Assembly: GCA_015179125.1 (NCBI GenBank)
Contig: WHVA01000243.1
Span: 1-64,000, forward strand
From: Gautieria morchelliformis
Lineage: Eukaryota > Basidiomycota > Agaricomycetes > Gomphales > Gomphaceae
Length of the DNA: 64,000 nucleotides
Direction of reading: 5' to 3'
Numbering within the stretch: the stretch's first letter is position 1; the number at the start of each line of letters is the position of its first letter. A program made the position numbers and the translations under genes. The notes beneath the pieces are model-generated. The model worked only from the letters and a program-made list of their open reading frames with translations. It searched no databases and was not told the origin of the DNA. This document shows, piece after piece, positions 11,104-23,260 of this stretch.

Positions 11104-11635
11104 AGGGTGAATAATTTAACTAGCTTGCCCTCTAATCCCCACCACTGCTGGGTCCGCACTAAATAAAAATAAAAATATATGAGCTGTCGGATTTTGGCCT
11201 CACGTGAACTAGACGCCCATATTACATAAGGGTGTCGGTTTTGGTGTCCTCTACCTTAGTTTGCTTAAGAGATGTAGTAATCTCAGACGCGTTCTTGCTG
11301 TGTCACGCTACTCTAGCACGATTCAGTTATTCGCCAGAAGAGGATACAGCGGCTGCAGATATGGGGCCAAGGGGTTTCTTTTTTTTTTAATTTTTTTATC
11401 CAATTTTAAGTCTTTTGGGGCAGTGCCCTATGTAACACTTGTTTCTACACATGAGTGTCTATCGACTATCGATCACGCCTCCGCCCTGTTTCAAGGCTGT
11501 CAGCCACGGCGTTGTTACAGTAATTTGTAAGAAAAAAAATTTTTTCTGCGTTTGCTCCTAAGATAAATCTCAGACGCGTTCTTGCTGCACGCTACTAGTT
11601 AGTAATTTGGTGCTACATCAACAACTGCACCGACC
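11104..11635. other. Intergenic remnant after copia element 1
   Basis: AT-rich and without a recognisable gene. It contains the right half of the imperfect inverted repeat (about 11211-11263) and a LINE 3' end (11375-11435). A direct repeat (11279-11313 and 11566-11596, sharing CTCAGACGCGTTCTTGCTG) brackets that LINE piece. Confidence 0.5.
11375..11435 (-). mobile_element. LINE 3' end, severely 5'-truncated
   Basis: A T-rich run at 11375-11397 is followed by a conserved block (TTTTGGGGCAGTGCCCTATGT) that also occurs next to the poly-T of the larger LINE fragment at 15152-15195. Read on the minus strand this is a LINE 3' untranslated tail ending in poly-A. Only about 60 bp remain. Confidence 0.65.
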
Positions 11636-14560
11636 CCAATGCACTGGTGCCACCTACAGTCCTAGCTTCTTCCTTACTAGATTGGCCTATCACTCCGAGT
11701 CATCCTTGCCCCAATGCGCTTCGCGCAGCGTCAGTAACCATCCCACGACGTCCTCGACGCGACGCTGCCACGTCGTCTTACTGGTGCCGCTCCCTCCTCC
11801 AGCGCAACCCGAACAACTCCATCGTCTCCGAACCACCGTGCGCCGTGCGCTCGCTGTCCGTCTAGTTACGATAACGCATTGCCGACTCAACACCCTCCTT
11901 GCGCTGATTACTGTACATCCACCCCTTTCTTCAGAAGCATCTGATCAATCGGTTACCAAATATCCATCTCGCGCCTGCCTGCTGCGGTCCCTCCAGCGTG
12001 TGATGGGGAGACCAAGCGTGCATTATTGTTGGCGGGCCATGAGCGTGCTTTACGGACAAGCGGGTCGTCCAGATCCTAGTTCTGTCGTTGGGAGCTTGGC
12101 GTTTACAGTGTACCGTGTTGACAAGTGTCCGCCCGACAACATTACGAAGTGACAGGATGAACTTATTGGTCTTCGAGGCTGGCGGAAGCTTGTTCAAGCT
12201 ATCAAAACTTCTTTGCGAGAAGCGGTACTAAATATACAGTCTCCCTCTGTCACGTTCTTTTTCAGTCATCCTCTTCTATCGGACAACAGGAATTTGAACA
12301 TATCAGGCGACAGCTTCGTTTATTTCGTTCTCACCACTGCCACCGGAACACGGCCGTCCTCAGTGCCATCCAAGCGCGTGGACCTAGCACGGCACTCGTC
12401 GAGCCTTCTGCCCCCAGCCCATTGATGGCTTTACTCCTGTGTTGGGACTTCGAAGGACTCGGTGATACGTGGGATCTGGCTACGAGGCGCATCTCCGAGG
12501 AATTTCAGCAACCGGTACGTGCATCTCATGTCTCGCAGTGTAAGGCGCTGCTCATTGTTCTCCCAGCGCGGCAAGGCTATCATACGACGAATGATATATG
12601 GATTGCGTAGCCCAGCACTACGGGATGGAATGGCATCTACTCTTCCCTCGTCGCCATCGGCCTCTCAAAGCCTATCAAAGATTTCGTCGTGAATCGTACG
12701 AGCCATCGATCGCGTCGATCTGGTGAATGACGCATCCACACTACATGAACATTCGAGACATTGGACTGCTCCCATTACCCCTCGTCTACATGTAATCTTC
12801 CTGGTATGTGTTCATGGTTCATGGTTAGAATTCAGCCGCGTGGATTGGCTTTCAGGCTCTTCGCCGTGACCTGGGAACAACTATTACTCGTCTTGTTCTC
12901 AGCCCGTAAACCCCCTCAATTTTCTTCTCGGGCAGCTTGTTTATCACGAGATCATGATTAATAACAGACCAGTAGTGCATTTGTACCATGTCAAAAGATG
13001 ATCTGGTGTGGTAACTAAGAAGAAACGGAAAGGCGAGGAACAATACAGAATAGCAGACGTAAAATATGCTGGGGCTCATCATGAGACGTGCAGACTGTCG
13101 AAAGTGTTGAGAGAGTATAGAGTTGTGGTGGGTGCCACAGCTCGGTGAGTCACGGATAGTTACTTGCTCATGCGGAAAACCGGTATGCTGGATTTTGTCC
13201 CATTGGAATACTATAGTCCGCGTGTTGTTCTCAGACCGTAGATCGTACCAATTTTCTTCAGCTCTCACGACCGTGGGGTAACGTACATTTCACGAGACCA
13301 TGATTAAAACAGATCAAATGCATTTGCATTTGTATAACGTGAGAGCTAAATCAAGAAGAACGGAAAGGCCAGGAACAATATAGAAAAGTAGACGCAAACT
13401 ATGTCATGAGATGGTCGACATTTGAATTTTACAGGCCGAGGCCCTGAGCCTGGGTATAAAATTGTCCGTGTGTGTCACAACTCGGTGTCACGGACACTGT
13501 CAGTGACCGGCTGGCTCTGTTGTTGACCCTCGCGCTGCCTTCAGACTGTCGCCTGTTGTCTAAAGTCTGTGCTCGTGTTGAGCGGCAGGCGCAAAGGCCA
13601 GGTTGTATGTTGAAAGGTTACATAAGCGTGGGTTGGATGGCCCAGCCCAGGGTTCCGAGGATACGTCCCGTATCAGGAACCTCTGCTCGTCTCCATGACT
13701 CCGCCTTGACGAACTCGTCAAAACCGGGGAGAGGGACGTGGCGTGGAGGGAGCGGTGGACGTGGCGCCACCCGTACTGGTGGCTCCGCTACTACAATCCA
13801 CCATCCCCCGCGCTGGGAGAACAATGAGCGGGACAGTACACTGCGAGAGAATTAGAGATGGACGCACACGTTGGTACCGCGGCGAAGGCTCCAAGGCGAA
13901 TAATTCGCTCACTATTAAGCGTTCTTTTATTGCCAGCTATAAATACCATCAGCATATCAAAGATCGATAGATTTCCAGGAAAGCGGGACAAGCAGCGCCA
14001 AATCACGAGTATGATACGCAGAGAAAAGATAGAATCAAGCAAATATAGTACTTACCTTGAGGCCGTCGGTCAGGGTAACTTTACCCCACAACCTGACATC
14101 GGCGAGCCGGAGTCGGCGTGATGGCGATCCCAAGATTGCAGCGCAGATGATGGGATCCAAGGAGGATCCAGAGTCCAGGCTGGCGGGCCGCTTCAGAGTG
14201 TCTAGGCCCACCGACCTCCGCTGCTCCAACGCACCCGCTAATGAGGTCAACCAGTATGAAATGTGATCATTGAGCTAAATGAAAATGTACTCACGGTTTT
14301 TCTGCATCTGACAGAACTCCCGGATGAGTACCTCGGCCGGGTAATATTCTTGATAGGATCGTGTTGAGCTTGTGCACAGGACTGCAAGGTCCTGTTGAAA
14401 GCGGGACTCCGGGTCGTGCCTTAACAGTTCTGCGATTGGCGGTAAGGATGTCATCTGTAAATGTGAAGGTTGGAGGGAGTTTGGATCGATGTTAAGAGGA
14501 GGGGGAACAGATGACGGGGTAGGTGAGAGAAGACACAAGCAAGGCGCGTGACGTGGCAAT
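11636..14560. repeat. Unnamed 2.9-kb repeat, copy 1 (remnants of a multi-exon gene family)
   Basis: This segment is closely similar to 16430-17935 joined to 22779-24100, and its left third matches 25277-26228 in inverse orientation. Coding-like pieces are visible on both strands. On plus, the peptide WDFEGLGDTWDLATRR precedes a good donor (CAACCG then GTACGT near 12515). On minus, MTSLPPIAELLRHDPESRF (about 14455 downward) precedes a GTGAGT donor, and AGALEQRRSVGLDTL precedes GTAAGT. Stops interrupt most frames. I read it as two paralogous gene remnants head to head. The family was not recognised. Confidence 0.6.
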
Positions 14561-15119
14561 TCAACAAGTTTGGCCTACTAGTAATGAATTAGTACAACCC
14601 GATGAGGAAGTTCACACGGATCACTACACGCGTTCGCGGTCCTTTTTTTTTTGCCTGCGTCAAGCGTGGCTTCGCAGCTCGACTCTCCGTCCTCTTCGTC
14701 GTCTCCGACAGCTTTCTCGTCCTCCACTCCTCCCCGGGCCAGACGCAGCTCCCGCCCTCCACCGCGCTGCCGCGCCGTGCTCCTCATCCACACGCTGTAC
14801 ACACTCCGTCTCCTATTATGTGCGTCTCCATTCCTACAACTCTTGCGCAGCGTGTTGACAACGACGACTCGGCTCGACACCGTGTGTGGCTTTACGGGCA
14901 GCCCCGCCGCTGAACCTCTTCACGCTCCTCCACCTGCCTCGCGGCGCCCATGTCTGCGATCCGCGTCGTGCTGCTCGAGAAGCAGAAGGATGCCTTTGCG
15001 TTCGGCGTCCAGAACAGGGCAGGGCAGGACGTGGAGACCCTCCTCGTGCGGCTCTCCTTCGAGGCGCGGGTAATATACGTCAAGTGGGTCATGCTCGCCT
15101 GCCTATCTGCGAGCGCTGC

Positions 15120-15124
<5 letters not shown>
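14561..15124. other. GC-rich stretch left of the LINE fragment
   Basis: GC content rises sharply here. A short poly-T run lies near 14642-14653. The frame from ATG 14950 (MSAIRVVLLEKQKDAF) runs 58 codons and then meets the LINE poly-T, with a possible donor (GCGCGG then GTAATA) near 15070. It could be the first exon of a gene disrupted by the LINE, but I do not recognise the product. Confidence 0.35.
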
Positions 15125-15151
<27 letters not shown>

Positions 15152-16072
15152 GTATCCAAGTTATCGTCTTTTGGGGCACGGCCCTATGTAAGACGCAGCT
15201 ACAAAAACCTGGTTGACATGTGTTCTGTCCAGCCTTTCCTTCTCTATCTCCGCTTGTGCTCCTTGGGTGAGGCCCTGGGCGTGTCCGTGCCTTCGGCGGT
15301 GGGGTGGCTGTCGCGCTCTGCACGCAATGCGTTTCCCATCGAATCCTCCTCCTCCCCGTCCCTATTCTCCCTCTCTCTTTTCCTCGCGCCCTGGTCTCAG
15401 CGGGCTCCCTCTGTCCTCTCCGCGGCTTCTCTTCCTTGCGGGCCTCGCTGTCTCTCCTCTTCCCCTACGTCTAAGTTCCCGTAAATCCCTTCGAAGCGCT
15501 TCGTGCCTTGAATATACTTGAACAAAAGTTTCATCCCCTTTGGTTTTGCGACCAGCGTGTTTATCGCTTTTGCCTCCCTCCTCAGCACTCTCTCGAGCTC
15601 CTTGCGCAGATCACACCTGAACAGATAGTGGTGCACCGTCTCATCGGCGCCCCTGCACGCCGCACACGTCGGTGAGTCTGCTTTCCCGACCCTGTGTAGC
15701 TGCTTATTTAGAACCACGTGGCCTGTTCTTATCTGGACGAGCAACGCTGCTTGTCTGCGCGCCAGGCCCTCACCCAGTCTTGCGAAGGCCGCAGACGGCA
15801 TCGTTCTGTCGATCTTGTGCGCGAAACCTTGGGGACTTGGCAAAGGCTGCTCTGGCTACGTTTGAGCTCCTTCTGGTGCCTTTGAAGATCGGCCGATCTG
15901 CTTATTGGCAGTTCGCCTCTGCATTCTATCGGGATGAGCCTTTCCTCGCTGCTGTCTCCCCTCGCCGCCTTTTTTGCCTCCTGGTCTGCCCTCTCGTTCC
16001 CGGGGATCCCCTTGTGTCCCAGCGTCCACCTCATAACGACCGTGGCACCTGGCTGCGCCGCGGTGCGTATTA
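15125..16072 (-). mobile_element. Tad1-like LINE, 5'-truncated copy with RNase H and C-terminal zinc-finger region
   Basis: On the minus strand the piece begins inside an RNase H domain (VVMRWTLGHKG then IPGNERADQEAKKA). It continues into the LINE C-terminal region ARRQAALLVQIRTGHVVLN with a CAAC...HHYLFRC zinc-binding pattern, and ends in a 27-nt poly-A (poly-T at 15125-15151 on plus). RNase H followed by this cysteine-histidine region is typical of fungal Tad1-clade elements. The two parts lie in different frames, so at least one frameshift is present. Most of the element, including the reverse transcriptase, was never copied here. Confidence 0.85.
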
Positions 16073-16430
16073 ACGAACGGCGCGCGCGTAGGTACGGCCC
16101 GCACCCGCAACCCCTCACGCACTGCGCGCCGTGCGTGCACGCGCTCGTCCTCGCGTCGCTCCTCACCGCCCGCCCCGCGCAGCGCCTGAGAGGCTGGGTG
16201 CCCTTCATCCGCCCCGCCGCCTCCCCCGCACACCCCCGCTGCCACCGCCAGCGTTCCTACTGGTTCACCCGACGCCGCACCCTCACGCGCGCCCGCGTCC
16301 CCCGCATTCGTGTCAGGCCGGGTCGTTAAGATAAACTGCCACCGACTCAGTCCAGCATACATTCATATGTAGAGGAAGAAGTCACCCAAGCTGGCCGGAG
16401 ATCGCTCCGAAAAGAGCTGCCATCGCGAGC
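16073..16430. other. GC-rich stretch right of the LINE fragment
   Basis: Very GC-rich with open frames on both strands but no recognisable domain. It is probably the continuation of the GC-rich segment at 14561-15124, split by the LINE. It ends where homology to repeat copy 1 begins. Confidence 0.3.
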
Positions 16431-17935
16431 TTGTGGTTTACCGTGTGCCGTGTTGACAAGTGCAAGTGTCCGCCCGACACCATTACGAGGAGACAGGATG
16501 AATTCATTGGTCGTCGAAGCTGGCGGAAGCTTTGTCAAGCTAGCAAAACTTCTTTGCGGGAAGCGGTACTAAATATACAGTCTCCCTCTGTCACGTTCTT
16601 TTTCAGTCATCCTCTTCTATCGGACAACAGGAATTTGAACATATCAGGCGACAGCTTCGTTTGTTTCGTTCTCACCACTGCTACCGGAACACGGCCGTCC
16701 TCAGTGCCATCCAAGCGCGTGGCCCTAGCACGGCACTCGTCGAGCCTTCTGCCCTCAGCCCATCGATGACTTTACTCCTGCTGGGACTTCGAAGGACTCC
16801 GAGACACGTGGGATCTGGCTACGAGGCGCATCTCCGAAGAATTTCAGCAACCGGTACGTGCATCTCCGATGTCTCGCAGTGTAAGGCGCTGCTCACTGTT
16901 CTCCCAGCGCGGCAAGGCTATCATACGACGAATGATATGTGGATTGCGTAGCCCAGCACTACGGGATGGAACGGCATCTACTCTTCCCTCATCGCCATCG
17001 GCCTCTCAAGGCCTGTCAAAGATTTCGTCGTGAATCGTACGAGCCATCGATCGCGTCGATCTGGTGAATGACGCATCCACACTACATGAACATTCGAGAC
17101 ATTGGACTGCTCCCATTACAACTCGTCTACATGGAATCTTCCTGGTATGTGTTCATGGTTCATGGTTAGAATTCAGCCGCGTGGATTGGCTTTCGGGCTC
17201 TTCGCCGTGACCTGGGAACAACTATTACACGTCTTGTTCTCAGCCCGTAAACCCCCTCAATTTTCTTCTGGGCAGCTTGTTTATCACGAGATCATGATTA
17301 ATAACAGACCTGTAGTGCATTTGTACCATGTCAAAAGATGTTCTAGTGTGGTAACTAAGAAGAAACGGAAAGGCGAGGAACAATACAGAATAGCAGACGT
17401 AAAATATGCTGGGGCTCATCATGAGACGTGCAGGACTGTCGAAAGTGTTGAGACAGTATAGCGCCGTGGTGTGTGCCACAGCTCGGTGAGTCACGGATAG
17501 TTACTTGCTCATGCGGAAAACCGGTATGCTGGATTTTGTCCCATTGGAATACTATAGTCCGCGTGTTGTTCTCAGACCGTAGATCGTACCAATTTTCTTC
17601 AGCTCTCACGACCGTGGGGTAACGTACATTTCACGAGACCATGATTAAAACAGATCAAATGCCTTTGCTATAACGTGAGAGCTAAATCAAGAAGAACGGA
17701 AAGGCCAGGAACAATATAGAAAAGCAGACGCAAACTATGTCATGAGATGGTCGACATTTGAATTTTACAGGCCGAGGCCCTGAGCCTGGGTATAAAATTG
17801 TCCGTGTGTGTCACAACTCGGTGTCACGGACACTGTCAGAGCCTTGACCGGCTGGCTCTGTTGTTGACCCTCGCGCTGCCTTCAGACTGTCGCCTGTTGT
17901 CTAGAGTCTGTGCTCGTGTTGAGCGGCAGGCGCAA
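16430..17935. repeat. Unnamed repeat, copy 2, left part
   Basis: Nearly colinear with about 12105-13594 of copy 1, including the plus-strand WDFEGLGDTWDL-type exon region (with small differences) and the following 1.1 kb. It is interrupted at 17935 by copia element 2 and resumes at 22779. Confidence 0.85.
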
Positions 17936-18239
17936 TGTAGTGATCAGAGGATTGAGGCCGGTAAGCGGAGAACGCAGGGTCGTGTCCGATGCACGGACTC
18001 GTAGTTAGGTAGCCACGGTCAAGCTTGACCGTGCCAGTATATTAGTCCAAGGATGTTTAGTCGTACCTCAGTGAATCGACCATTCACTGAGGTACGTACC
18101 ATTTCTGTGTACCGAGACGTGCAGTAGCTTACACTCTGTCTGTAGCTACTTCGTCTCCAGGTACAGTAATAACACACGCTCAGTGAATCGACCATTCACT
18201 GAGCTACTTCGTCTCCAGACTACTGCGCCCTTACCAACA
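17936..18239 (+). repeat. 5' LTR of copia element 2
   Basis: 304 bp. It holds a 14-bp-arm perfect hairpin (18062-18075 with 18083-18096, loop TCGACCA), then a second hairpin with core CTCAGTGAA/TTCACTGAG near 18180-18202. The block GCTACTTCGTCTCCAG occurs once before and once after the second hairpin. This matches the layout of element 1 although the LTR sequences otherwise differ. Confidence 0.95.
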
Positions 18240-18254
18240 GGTTATGGGCCCCGC
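18240..18254 (+). other. Primer-binding site of copia element 2
   Basis: GGTTATGGGCCCCGC follows the LTR and contains the ATG of the coding region, as in element 1. It is complementary to the initiator tRNA-Met anticodon stem-loop. Confidence 0.75.
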
Positions 18255-21200
18255 AGAGCCCACAACGTCCACCCCCACCTCCAAGTCGTTCGTCATCCCG
18301 AAGCTGGCCAGGGACGGCATGAACTGGGTCACCTGGAAAAGCCAGACGTTAGCTACGCTGGCGGCGACCCGGGGCGTGAAGCGTCACCTCGAAGGGAACG
18401 CTCGGATCCCCCGTACGATCCCGACGTACCCCGACGGCCACGTACTCACAGAGAAGGAGGAAGAGGACCTGGAGGAACTCGAGAAACGCTGGGACGATTA
18501 CAATCAGCGTGAGGCACCGATAATGGCACAGATATTCACCACGGTCCCTGACAGCGTCCTCATCGAAATCCGCAACCTAGCCACAGCAAAGGAGGTATGG
18601 GAGGCCATATGTGCAAAGCATGAGACAAGAGCACTCACGGTCAAAGTCGACATGCGACGATGCATGTACAAACTGAAGTGCGAGGACGAATCAAACGTCC
18701 GTACGCACCTGGAGTCTCTCATGAGAATGCAGGAGCAACTCGCAGGGATGAACGCGGGACTCACTGATGATGACCTGGTCACCGTCATCCTCGGCTCGCT
18801 CCCGAAGTCGTACCGCCCGCTAATTAACGCGATAACGATGTCGGCAGCACATGCAAAGGCCAAGCTTGAGCCGGACCAAGTGGTCAGCATGCTAGTCGAC
18901 GAATTCGAGCGACTTACCATTGAGGAGCGGCAACTAAAGGCGAGCGAGAATGCGCTCGCCACGACAAAGGGCCGGGGGAAGACTCCAGCACACAATGGCA
19001 CCTCCAGCACCGCGAAAACCGATAAAGCCGACATAGAATGTTGGAAATGCGGGAAGAAGGGCCATATGAAGGTAGATTGCCGGTCCAAGGCCAAAAAGAA
19101 GGACAAGAAAGACGATGACAAGAAAGGAAGTGGGTCAGCGAACGTGGCGGCAGAGGGCGAGGAATTCGCATTTACCACGACGTTTGCTGGGACGACGCTC
19201 GCACTGGGAACGAGTCCAGTGACTGGACGGGAAGTCGACGTCTACGACTCGGGCGCGTCAGGTCACATGTCGCCCAACAGGGACCGATTCCTCACCTTCA
19301 GAGAGATCGCACCGCGCGCTATCAATGCCGCGGACAAGACGGTATTCCAGGCTATTGGGATAGGCAACATGAGGGTGGGGATCCTTAACGGGAAGACTAC
19401 GACACACGTCACCTTAAAGGACGTGTTATACTGCCCTGACCTCGCGTTCACCCTGATCTCCCTGACGCGCTGCGACGCAGCAGGGTACTCGGTTCTGCTA
19501 AAGGATCGAAAGTGCTTAATCCGCGATGCGGGAGGGACCCTGCTAGGGCAGATCCCACTCTTGAACGTCCTTTACAAGGTAGAGAGACAGGGGTTAGCGG
19601 CGTCAGCAAACCTCACGCGAAAGGCACTTACGATGGATGAACTACACCGCCGGATGGGGCATATCTCCCCCCAGGCCGCGCGGAAGCTCGTCCAGGACAG
19701 CGCAATCACGGGGATCGACGTCAATTTGTCGAGCCAACCGGGCTTCTGCACGGCATGTGCGCAAGCTAAACCCACGCGAAAACCCATCCCGCAGAAGCGG
19801 GAGGGACCACGATCGGGCAGGTTCGGCGACAAGGTCCACTCAGACATGTGGGGGCCCGCAAACCCCCAGAGCTACGACGGAAGGGAGTACTTCGTCAGTT
19901 TCACGGATGACCACAGTAGGTGGACATACCTTGTGCCCATGGCAAGGACAAGCGAGGCGTTCGGCTGCTATAAGCAGTACGAAGCCTGGGTCGAGACCCA
20001 ACACGGCGCAAAACTGAAACGTCTACAAACGGACCGCAGGGGTGAATACCTGTCCCAGGAATTCACGGCGCACCTCAAATCGAAAGGGACAGTACGGAGC
20101 CTCACCGTACACGATACGCCAGAGGAAAACGACGTATCGGAACGCCTGAACAGGACGCTGCTGGAGCACGCACAAGCCATGCTCCTCACAGCGAACCTGC
20201 CCAAGTTCCTGTGGACAGAATCAGTACAACACGTGGTCTGGTTGAAGAACAGGACTTCGACGTGCGCACTCGACGGCAAGACGCCGTACGAGATGGTGCA
20301 CGGCGCGAAGCCCGATCTGACGGACTTACCTGAGTGGGGCACAAGGATCTTTGTGCTCAAAGAACAGGCTGGGAAGTTGGAGTCAAGATCCGACGAAGGG
20401 AGGTGGATGGGGTATAGTGACGAGAGTAAGGGGCACAGGGTCTACTGGCCCGGAAAGCGCCGGGTCACGGTCGAACGTAATGTCACCTTTGACGCCCCCA
20501 TCCTCATCACTCCTGCTGACACGCTGGCTGAGGGGGAGTCTGACACAGGCAGCCAGGGCGCCAGCAGCAGCACTCCTCAGGACCAAGGACCGCTACCCCA
20601 GGCCACCACCGGACCCGCGCGAATCGACCCGCTAGAAGGGTTCGAGGACGCGGACCCACCAGCCGGTGACCCACCGCAGGGCAGGGGCCACCGTACACGG
20701 AAGCCCTCCGCGTACGTGCGAGGGATTGCCGACGGCGCAGGCAGCAGCACGGGTCGCGCAAACGCGCCTGCGTACCCGCGCGGACTGCCACGACCCACGG
20801 ACGGCACGGCACTAGCCGCCCTGACAGGGATAGCAGAGTCATCCACCCCTGAGACCGAGGGGGAGACCCTCGAGCACTCGATGGCAGCAGGGACGCGCGA
20901 CCCGGGGGACGACCCGGTCAGTGTCGCTGACGCACGCTCCCGTGACGACTGGCCCCTATGGGACGCGTCGATCAAGCGGGAGTTGGCCCAGCACGAAATG
21001 CTAAGGACGTGGGACCTGGTCGAACCCCCAGACAACACAAACATTGTCGGCAGCAAGTTAGTTTTCCACTACAAATACAATGCTAGCGGTGCGGTTATAG
21101 CCCACAAGACCAGGCTCGTCGCGCAGGGGTTCTCGCAGATAGAAGGGATTGACTACAACGAAACCTTCTCCCCCACCGCTAAGCTCTCCGCCATTCGCAT

Positions 21201-22467
21201 CATCGCCGCGATCACCACCTGAAACGACTGGGAGTTGGAACAGACCGACGTGGATGGAGCCTACCTCAACGCTCCAATCACGGAGATGATCTACATGCGC
21301 CAGGCGAAAGGGTACGAAGCTCCAGGAAGGGAGCACTACGTGTGCCGCCTGAATCGCGCAATATACGGACTAAAGCAGTCGGGGAGGGAGTGGTATGACA
21401 TGCTATGCGGGATTATGTACAGGTTCGGGTTCACGCGATGCGAGACCGAGCATGCAGTCTTCCACAGGTACACCTACCACGACGCCCTCATCATCGCCGT
21501 CGACGTCGACGACCTCACGATGGCCAGCAACACGAGAGGAGCAATACGCAAGTTCAAGGACGAACTGTGCACCGTCCTCAAGATCAAGGATATTGGTGAC
21601 CTGCACTGGCTGCTAGGGATAGAGGTGAAGAGGGACCGCGGGTTACGCACGATCTCCCTATCACAGCGCGCGTACGTCCAGAAGATTCTAGAGAGGTTTA
21701 ATTTACATGACGCTAACCCGCTCGGCACCCCACTCGACCCACACCACAAGCTCTCTCTGTCCCAATGCCCCTCCACCGCTCGCCAGTACGAAGACATGCG
21801 GGGCGTGCCTTACAGGGAGGCCATTGGCTCCCTCATGTACGCGGCGCTAGGCACCCGACCCGATATCTCATTCGCCGTATCGTTCCTATCTCAGTTCATG
21901 CAAAACCCGGGGAGGCCTCACTGGGAGGCAGTTAAACAGGTTTTCCGTTACCTCAAAGGGATGAAGGAATTGTGCCTCGTCATCGGAGGAACAGGGAAGG
22001 GACTCGAAGCGTTCTCAGATGCGGATTGGGCATCGCAAGAACATTGACACTCCATTTCCGGCTATGTCTTCACGATGGGTGGAGGCGCCGTCTCGTGGAG
22101 CTCGAAGAAACAAGCGATCATCGCGCTGTCGACGACAGAGGCCGAGTACATCGCTGCAATGCATGCAGCAAAGGAGGCCCTCTGGATACGCATGTTCCTC
22201 GCGGAGATCGCACGTCCCCTCACGAAACCCATCACGATACACCTCGACAACGTCTCCGCCATTTCCATCACCAAGAACGACGAATATCACCCGCGCACGA
22301 GGCGCATCGATATTCGCTACCATTTCATATGCCAGTCGGTACGGGAAAATCTCTTACACGTCGACTACGTACCCACGGCGGACATGGCGGCAGACATGTT
22401 TACAAAAGGGCTCCCCCGTCACAAAGTGTTGCATATGAACGCGCTGGTAGGACTGCGTTCTGCTTAA
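18244..22467 (+). pseudogene. Gag-Pol coding region of copia element 2 (fossil, about two breaks)
   Basis: Same domain order as element 1: capsid region, CCHC knuckle (CWKCGKKGHMKVDC), protease DSGAS, HHCC integrase with its catalytic core, reverse transcriptase and RNase H with TEAEY. Codon use is more GC-rich than in element 1, so these are two separate lineages and not copies of one insertion. The region ends immediately upstream of the polypurine tract. It is broken in about two places. Confidence 0.93.
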
Positions 22468-22474
22468 GGGGGAG
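22466..22474 (+). other. Polypurine tract of copia element 2
   Basis: AAGGGGGAG directly before the 3' LTR, identical to that of element 1. Confidence 0.85.
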
Positions 22475-22778
22475 TGTAGTGATCAGAGGATTGAGGCCGG
22501 TAAGCGGAGAACGCAGGGTCGTGTCCGATGCACGGACTCGTAGTTAGGTAGCCACGGTCAAGCTTGACCGTGCCAGTATATTAGTCCAAGGATGTTTAGT
22601 CGTACCTCAGTGAATCGACCATTCACTGAGGTACGTACCATTTCTGTGTACCGAGACGTGCAGTAGTTTACACTCTGTCTGTAGCTACTTCGTCTCCAGG
22701 TACAGTAATAACACATGCTCAGTGAATCGACCATTCACTGAGCTACTTCGTCTCCAGACTACTGCGCCCTTACCAACA
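22475..22778 (+). repeat. 3' LTR of copia element 2
   Basis: 304 bp, almost identical to 17936-18239 with the same hairpins, followed by the CGCAA target duplication. Confidence 0.95.
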
Positions 22779-23260
22779 CGCAAAGGCCAGGTTACTGTTT
22801 GAAATTAGGTTGAGCGTGGGTTGGATGGCCCAGCCCAGGCGTCCCGAGGACTCGGAAATAAGTCCCCCGTATCGGGGACCTCTTCGGGTCTCCATGACTC
22901 GGCCTTGACAAACTCGTCAAAACCGGGGAGAGGGACGTGGCGTGGAGGGAGCGGTGGACGTGGCGCCACCCGTAGTGGTGGCTCCGCTACTACAATCCAC
23001 CATCCCGCCTGCTGGGAGAACAATGAGCGGGACAATACACTGCGAGAGTTAGAGATGGACGCACATGTTGGTCGTGGCGGTGTTGGTGCGGCCGCAAAGG
23101 CTGCCAGGCGAACAATTCGCTGCCAGTTGTTAGCTGGTTATAAATTGCATTCTATAAATATCATTAGCATGTCAAAGACCGATGCAGGAAAGCGGGACAA
23201 GCCCGGCCAACAGAGAAAATATTGGGCTACATGAACAGAATCAAGAAAATACAGTACTTA

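Larger units (their letters stand above)
17936..22778 (+). mobile_element. Ty1/copia LTR retrotransposon 2, young, broken
   Basis: The element is 4843 bp with 304-bp LTRs (TGTAGT...CAACA). It is flanked by the target duplication CGCAA at 17931-17935 and 22779-22783. Copy 1 of the surrounding repeat shows the same site unfilled, with a single CGCAA at about 13590-13594. It is a relative of element 1: same order of parts, same primer-binding site and polypurine tract, and a clearly related Gag-Pol. The LTRs differ at about 2 of 304 positions, so insertion was recent, yet the coding region already has about two breaks. Confidence 0.97.

Noticed and set aside
11607-12152. 181-codon open frame in repeat copy 1
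   Set aside because: Low-complexity Pro/Ser/Arg-rich translation; the reading frame is not preserved in the inverted copy at 25277-26228.
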